Source: an uncultured Prevotellaceae bacterium (GTDB lineage: Bacteria; Bacteroidota; Bacteroidia; Bacteroidales; Bacteroidaceae). Taken from it: a stretch of 17,712 bases of DNA. Below the pieces are notes generated by a model. That model was not told the DNA's origin. It saw nothing but the letters and a program-made list of their open reading frames with translations, and made no database searches. The stretch is from NCBI GenBank assembly GCA_937902455.1, contig CALELI010000133.1:1-17712 (forward strand). The letters run 5' to 3'. The translations under genes were made by a program, and so were the position numbers. Below, in pieces: positions 15,578 to 17,712 of the stretch (its first letter is position 1; every line of letters starts with the position of its first letter).

Positions 15578-16071
15578 GTCTGTTGTTTCCATATCTGTCT
15601 TATCCTTTCCTTTGCACGACTCATCAGTTTCCTGATGTTTGCGTTGCTGAGTCCTGTATCGTGTTCTATTTCCTCGTAGGTCCTGTCCTCTATGATGTGG
15701 AGCCGTACCACTTTCTGTTCCTTGTCGGGGAGATTATGGATGATATCCTCCATCTTCGTCGCCTCTTCCGTCACCTCCATCTTGTGTGAAATGTCGTCCT
15801 CGCCTGGTGGTTCACCTGCCTGGTCGAGAGGGCCGGAGAGGTCAACCCTGCGGATTCGTCGCTGCTCGTAGAAGAGGTTCCGTATCATCGTGACGAGATA
15901 GGCCTGAGTGTTTGCAGCAGGTGGCAGTTCATGACGTTTCGTCCATAGCCTCAGGTAAAAGTCCTGAAGCAAATCCTCTGCGTCCTGAGCATTGCCAGTG
16001 AGGTGGAAGGCCACCCTGTAGAGAACTTTGTTGTACGGAAGGAACTGCCGCTTAAACTCCTCTGCGTTCAC
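15574..16071 (-). CDS. ECF-type RNA polymerase sigma factor
   Basis: 165 aa starting at a GTG (16069-16071), which overlaps the upstream stop as GTGA. Region 2 is residues about 13-70 (VLYRVAFHLTGNAQDAEDLLQDFYLRLW, then AYLVTMIRNLFYEQRR). Region 4 is about 113-160 (LPDKEQKVVRLHIIEDRTYEEIE, then GLSNANIRKLMSRAKERIR), a normal helix-turn-helix that binds the -35 region. There is no extra C-terminal domain. It is embedded in the DUF4252 gene cluster with overlaps on both sides, so it probably controls that cluster or a related regulon together with the membrane protein downstream. Confidence 0.93.
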   Translation of the reverse strand: MNAEEFKRQFLPYNKVLYRVAFHLTGNAQDAEDLLQDFYLRLWTKRHELPPAANTQAYLVTMIRNLFYEQRRIRRVDLSGPLDQAGEPPGEDDISHKMEVTEEATKMEDIIHNLPDKEQKVVRLHIIEDRTYEEIEHDTGLSNANIRKLMSRAKERIRQIWKQQT

Positions 16072-16325
16072 TCTTTGTTTTCTTTGTACTCGACTACTAC
16101 CTTCTTGTCAGTGTCGGGATATTTTTTCCTTATTTCTTTCTTTGTGGATATTATTCCCATGTAGTTTGGATGGAAATCATGCTTTGTCATGAAATCAATC
16201 GCTTCCTGATTGGTGTGGAGTTCTGGATGCTCTACTCCGTCGATTACAAACAGGATTTCCTTGTCTTTGCCAAGTTGTGAAAGGTCGATGGCATCACTAT
16301 CATCTTCGTCATCGTCGTCGTTCAT
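16068..16325 (-). CDS. C-terminal half of a frameshifted DUF4252-cluster protein
   Basis: 85 aa as an open frame from the ATG at 16325. It opens with a run of Asp/Glu and continues with LFVIDGVEHPELHTNQEAIDF and a KEIRKKYPDTDKKVVVEY end. This matches the C-terminal domain of the intact neighbour (LVMIDGEIHPELHSS, then RERFPESNKMIAIIV). Reading the same frame upstream of the ATG gives more sensible residues (GDDLFAFTSFDADDDNFD) that continue the upstream ORF one frame away. The two ORFs are therefore best read as one gene broken by a 1-nt frame change near 16385-16395. The ATGA overlap would still allow coupled translation of the C-terminal part. Confidence 0.75.
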   Translation of the reverse strand: MNDDDDEDDSDAIDLSQLGKDKEILFVIDGVEHPELHTNQEAIDFMTKHDFHPNYMGIISTKKEIRKKYPDTDKKVVVEYKENKE

Positions 16326-16900
16326 ATCGAAGTTGTCATCATCTGCGTCAAAAGAAGTAAATGCAAATAAATCGTCTCCATATTTCCTTCAATGAAGATT
16401 GCAATCAATGAAGATCCGAACCTGAACACAATGATTGGATTCTTCTGACGGTCCTTGTAAGGAATACCGAAATAACTGAGTCCGATTGAAGGATTGAGCA
16501 CACTTTGAAACAGGGTCTTGAGAGGGTTCGCATCGTCATCCTTTTCAGGCTTGTGTGTAGTTGCGACCAAAGTCTCATAGCCTTTCAGGTTTCGGATGTC
16601 TTCAGTCAGTTGTTCGCCTAACTCCTGATTATTCGTTATTGACAAATACTTCACCCCCTTGACATTCTTCTTGATATCTTCTTTGAGTTCGGGATTGTTG
16701 TTGGCTATTTCTTTAATAAGTTGCCTCTTGAATGTCTCTGAGCTGTCTGCATATTCCACTCCAGGAATGTCTCTGTACTTTTTAATCAGTTTTCTTACTG
16801 TCTGAGCAGACGCTTCATGAGTGAAAAGCGAACCGAAAAGTAACAATACTGCTATTAGCCATTGGCCATTAGCTGTTAGCTTGCATTTCATCTTTTTCAT
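16322..16900 (-). CDS. N-terminal half of a frameshifted secreted DUF4252-like protein
   Basis: 192 aa. The signal peptide covers about residues 1-32 (QWLIAVLLLFGSLFTHEASAQ). The mature part is arranged like the intact neighbour, with LIKKYRDIPGVEYAD at the start, VKYLSITNNQELGEQLTEDI and LKGYETLVAT in the middle, and a FRFGSSLIAIFIEGNM strand. The last residues (TIYLHLLLLTQMMTTSI) are out of character for the family and are the product of the frame change. In the other frame the region reads as acidic sequence leading into the next ORF. It starts 6 nt after the neighbour's stop. The DUF4252 assignment is by resemblance and synteny, so it is less certain than for the 178-aa protein. Confidence 0.75.
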   Translation of the reverse strand: MKKMKCKLTANGQWLIAVLLLFGSLFTHEASAQTVRKLIKKYRDIPGVEYADSSETFKRQLIKEIANNNPELKEDIKKNVKGVKYLSITNNQELGEQLTEDIRNLKGYETLVATTHKPEKDDDANPLKTLFQSVLNPSIGLSYFGIPYKDRQKNPIIVFRFGSSLIAIFIEGNMETIYLHLLLLTQMMTTSI

Positions 16901-16906
16901 AATCTA

Positions 16907-17712
16907 TTACTCATTATCTATGGTTTTTACTATAATAGCTATCATTTTATTTGATTCCGGAAATCTCTCCCTTACCTTATCCATCCCCACTAATATATCT
17001 TCAAAGAGATAAGCCTTCCTGCCTGTCTTGAATTCATTCTTTTTGTCAAAATACTTATGGACGTCATCACTGCTATGGAGTTCCGGATGTATTTCTCCGT
17101 CAATCATTACCAAAGCACTAAACAAGGCATCTTCAGAATTCGCAGTAACCTGCTCCTTACCATCATCTGATAATATGGCATACCTTGTTTTGTAATCTGC
17201 TGATATTTCATCCCCAGGTGCTGACTTGCCTTTGATTACCATCATCGAAAAACTTGCATCATCATCCTTGTCTTCTGGAATTGTTGCATCTATCATCGCA
17301 GCCTCAACTATTGAGTCGCCATCTATGACTTCCACATTTATCAACGTTCTCATCAATTCGCCATCTTCATCGGAATTGCTGACTATGGAATAGTTCTTCA
17401 AGGATTTAACATCTTTCCAGAACTTCCTTGCAAGCGACGGCTTGCATTCTTCCACATTCAGGAACTTAAGATTCTGGATTTCCCTACCGTTAATAGAATT
17501 CTTACTATAATCAGTAGAGAAATGACCTAATTTAATCGTTGCCTTACCGTCATCATCGAGTTTAATCGCACCGGTCTTCACCGCATCAAGCACATCCAGA
17601 TATTCTGCACCCTCTACCTTGCTGTATTTCTCGATAAGTTTCACTAATGTCTGAGCAACCGACTGCGTCGGAGTGAATAGTGAACAGAGAATAGTGAAAA
17701 GTAGTACAAATA
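16907..17712 (-). CDS. Secreted DUF4252-like protein (5' end outside window)
   Basis: The frame is open to the window edge; about 267 codons are visible. The first in-window residues are the end of a signal peptide (VLLFTILCSLFTPTQSVAQ) followed by TLVKLIEKYSKVEGAEYLD, so the GTG at 17644 is internal and the true start lies outside. The middle contains FLNVEECKPSLARKFWKDV and an acidic PEDKDDDASFSMMVI region. The C-terminal domain (DALFSALVMIDGEIHPELHSS to the end) is shared with the split neighbour. It is probably exported and is the first visible gene of the sigma-factor operon. Function unknown. Confidence 0.8.
   Translation of the reverse strand, partial: FVLLFTILCSLFTPTQSVAQTLVKLIEKYSKVEGAEYLDVLDAVKTGAIKLDDDGKATIKLGHFSTDYSKNSINGREIQNLKFLNVEECKPSLARKFWKDVKSLKNYSIVSNSDEDGELMRTLINVEVIDGDSIVEAAMIDATIPEDKDDDASFSMMVIKGKSAPGDEISADYKTRYAILSDDGKEQVTANSEDALFSALVMIDGEIHPELHSSDDVHKYFDKKNEFKTGRKAYLFEDILVGMDKVRERFPESNKMIAIIVKTIDNE
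17651..17712. repeat. 62-bp direct repeat, copy 2 (signal-peptide DNA)
   Basis: Matches 15138-15199 with a single T/A difference, in the same orientation, and runs to the window edge, so the repeat may be longer. It encodes the signal-peptide end of the partial DUF4252-like protein. Confidence 0.95.

Noticed and set aside
16326..16400. Programmed -1 ribosomal frameshift joining the split DUF4252-like ORFs
   Set aside because: No X-XXY-YYZ slippery heptamer or clear downstream pseudoknot is seen near the shift point. A simple 1-nt deletion or sequencing error is more economical.

Overview
The window reads as a chromosomal segment of a Bacteroidota (Bacteroidetes) bacterium, most like Prevotella and relatives. 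The evidence is promoter boxes of the TAnnTTTG type instead of E. coli -10 boxes, weak or absent Shine-Dalgarno sequences, a psd-pssA-DUF4834 gene order, DUF4252 proteins beside an ECF sigma factor, a long (413 aa) QueA, and a C-terminal tail on a secreted protease that resembles Por/type IX sorting tails. The genus is inferred from gene content only.

Region 1 (1-6136, + strand) is the downstream half of a type I restriction-modification (defence) locus. It holds the C-terminal part of hsdS, a HEPN-type protein with a probable LprI-like C-terminal domain, a RhuM-family protein and a long hsdR. The first 72 bases of an AbiH-like abortive-infection gene overlap the hsdR stop and break off after 23 codons. 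hsdS and the HEPN gene are visibly more AT-rich than the housekeeping genes that follow. The island ends in about 245 bp of degenerate sequence next to a minus-strand tRNA-Gln/tRNA-Met operon with its own terminator and promoter.

Region 2 (6778-10859, + strand) is a tightly packed housekeeping operon with overlaps or gaps of 4-6 nt: psd and pssA (phosphatidylethanolamine synthesis), a DUF4834 membrane protein, tadA (wobble A-to-I editing), a biotin-protein ligase, and queA (queuosine synthesis). A clear -7 box lies just before psd.

Region 3 (10931-14697, - strand) is a three-gene operon with its own promoter: a secreted tandem SGNH/CE12 esterase (rhamnogalacturonan acetylesterase-like), a secreted C10 (streptopain-type) cysteine protease, and L-rhamnose mutarotase. 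The esterase and mutarotase together suggest use of rhamnose-containing pectin. The role of the protease there is unclear.

Region 4 (14727-17712, - strand, running off the window) has overlapping ORFs: a large secreted DUF4252-like protein, a second copy split by a frameshift, an ECF sigma factor, a small single-pass membrane protein in the anti-sigma position, and a shorter DUF4252 protein. It looks like an ECF-sigma/exported-effector module of unknown function.

The most unusual structure is at the signal peptides. Five secreted-protein genes in regions 3 and 4 have signal-peptide DNA made partly of heptamer repeats, a REP-like inverted repeat, or a 62-bp segment repeated almost identically in two otherwise diverged genes.
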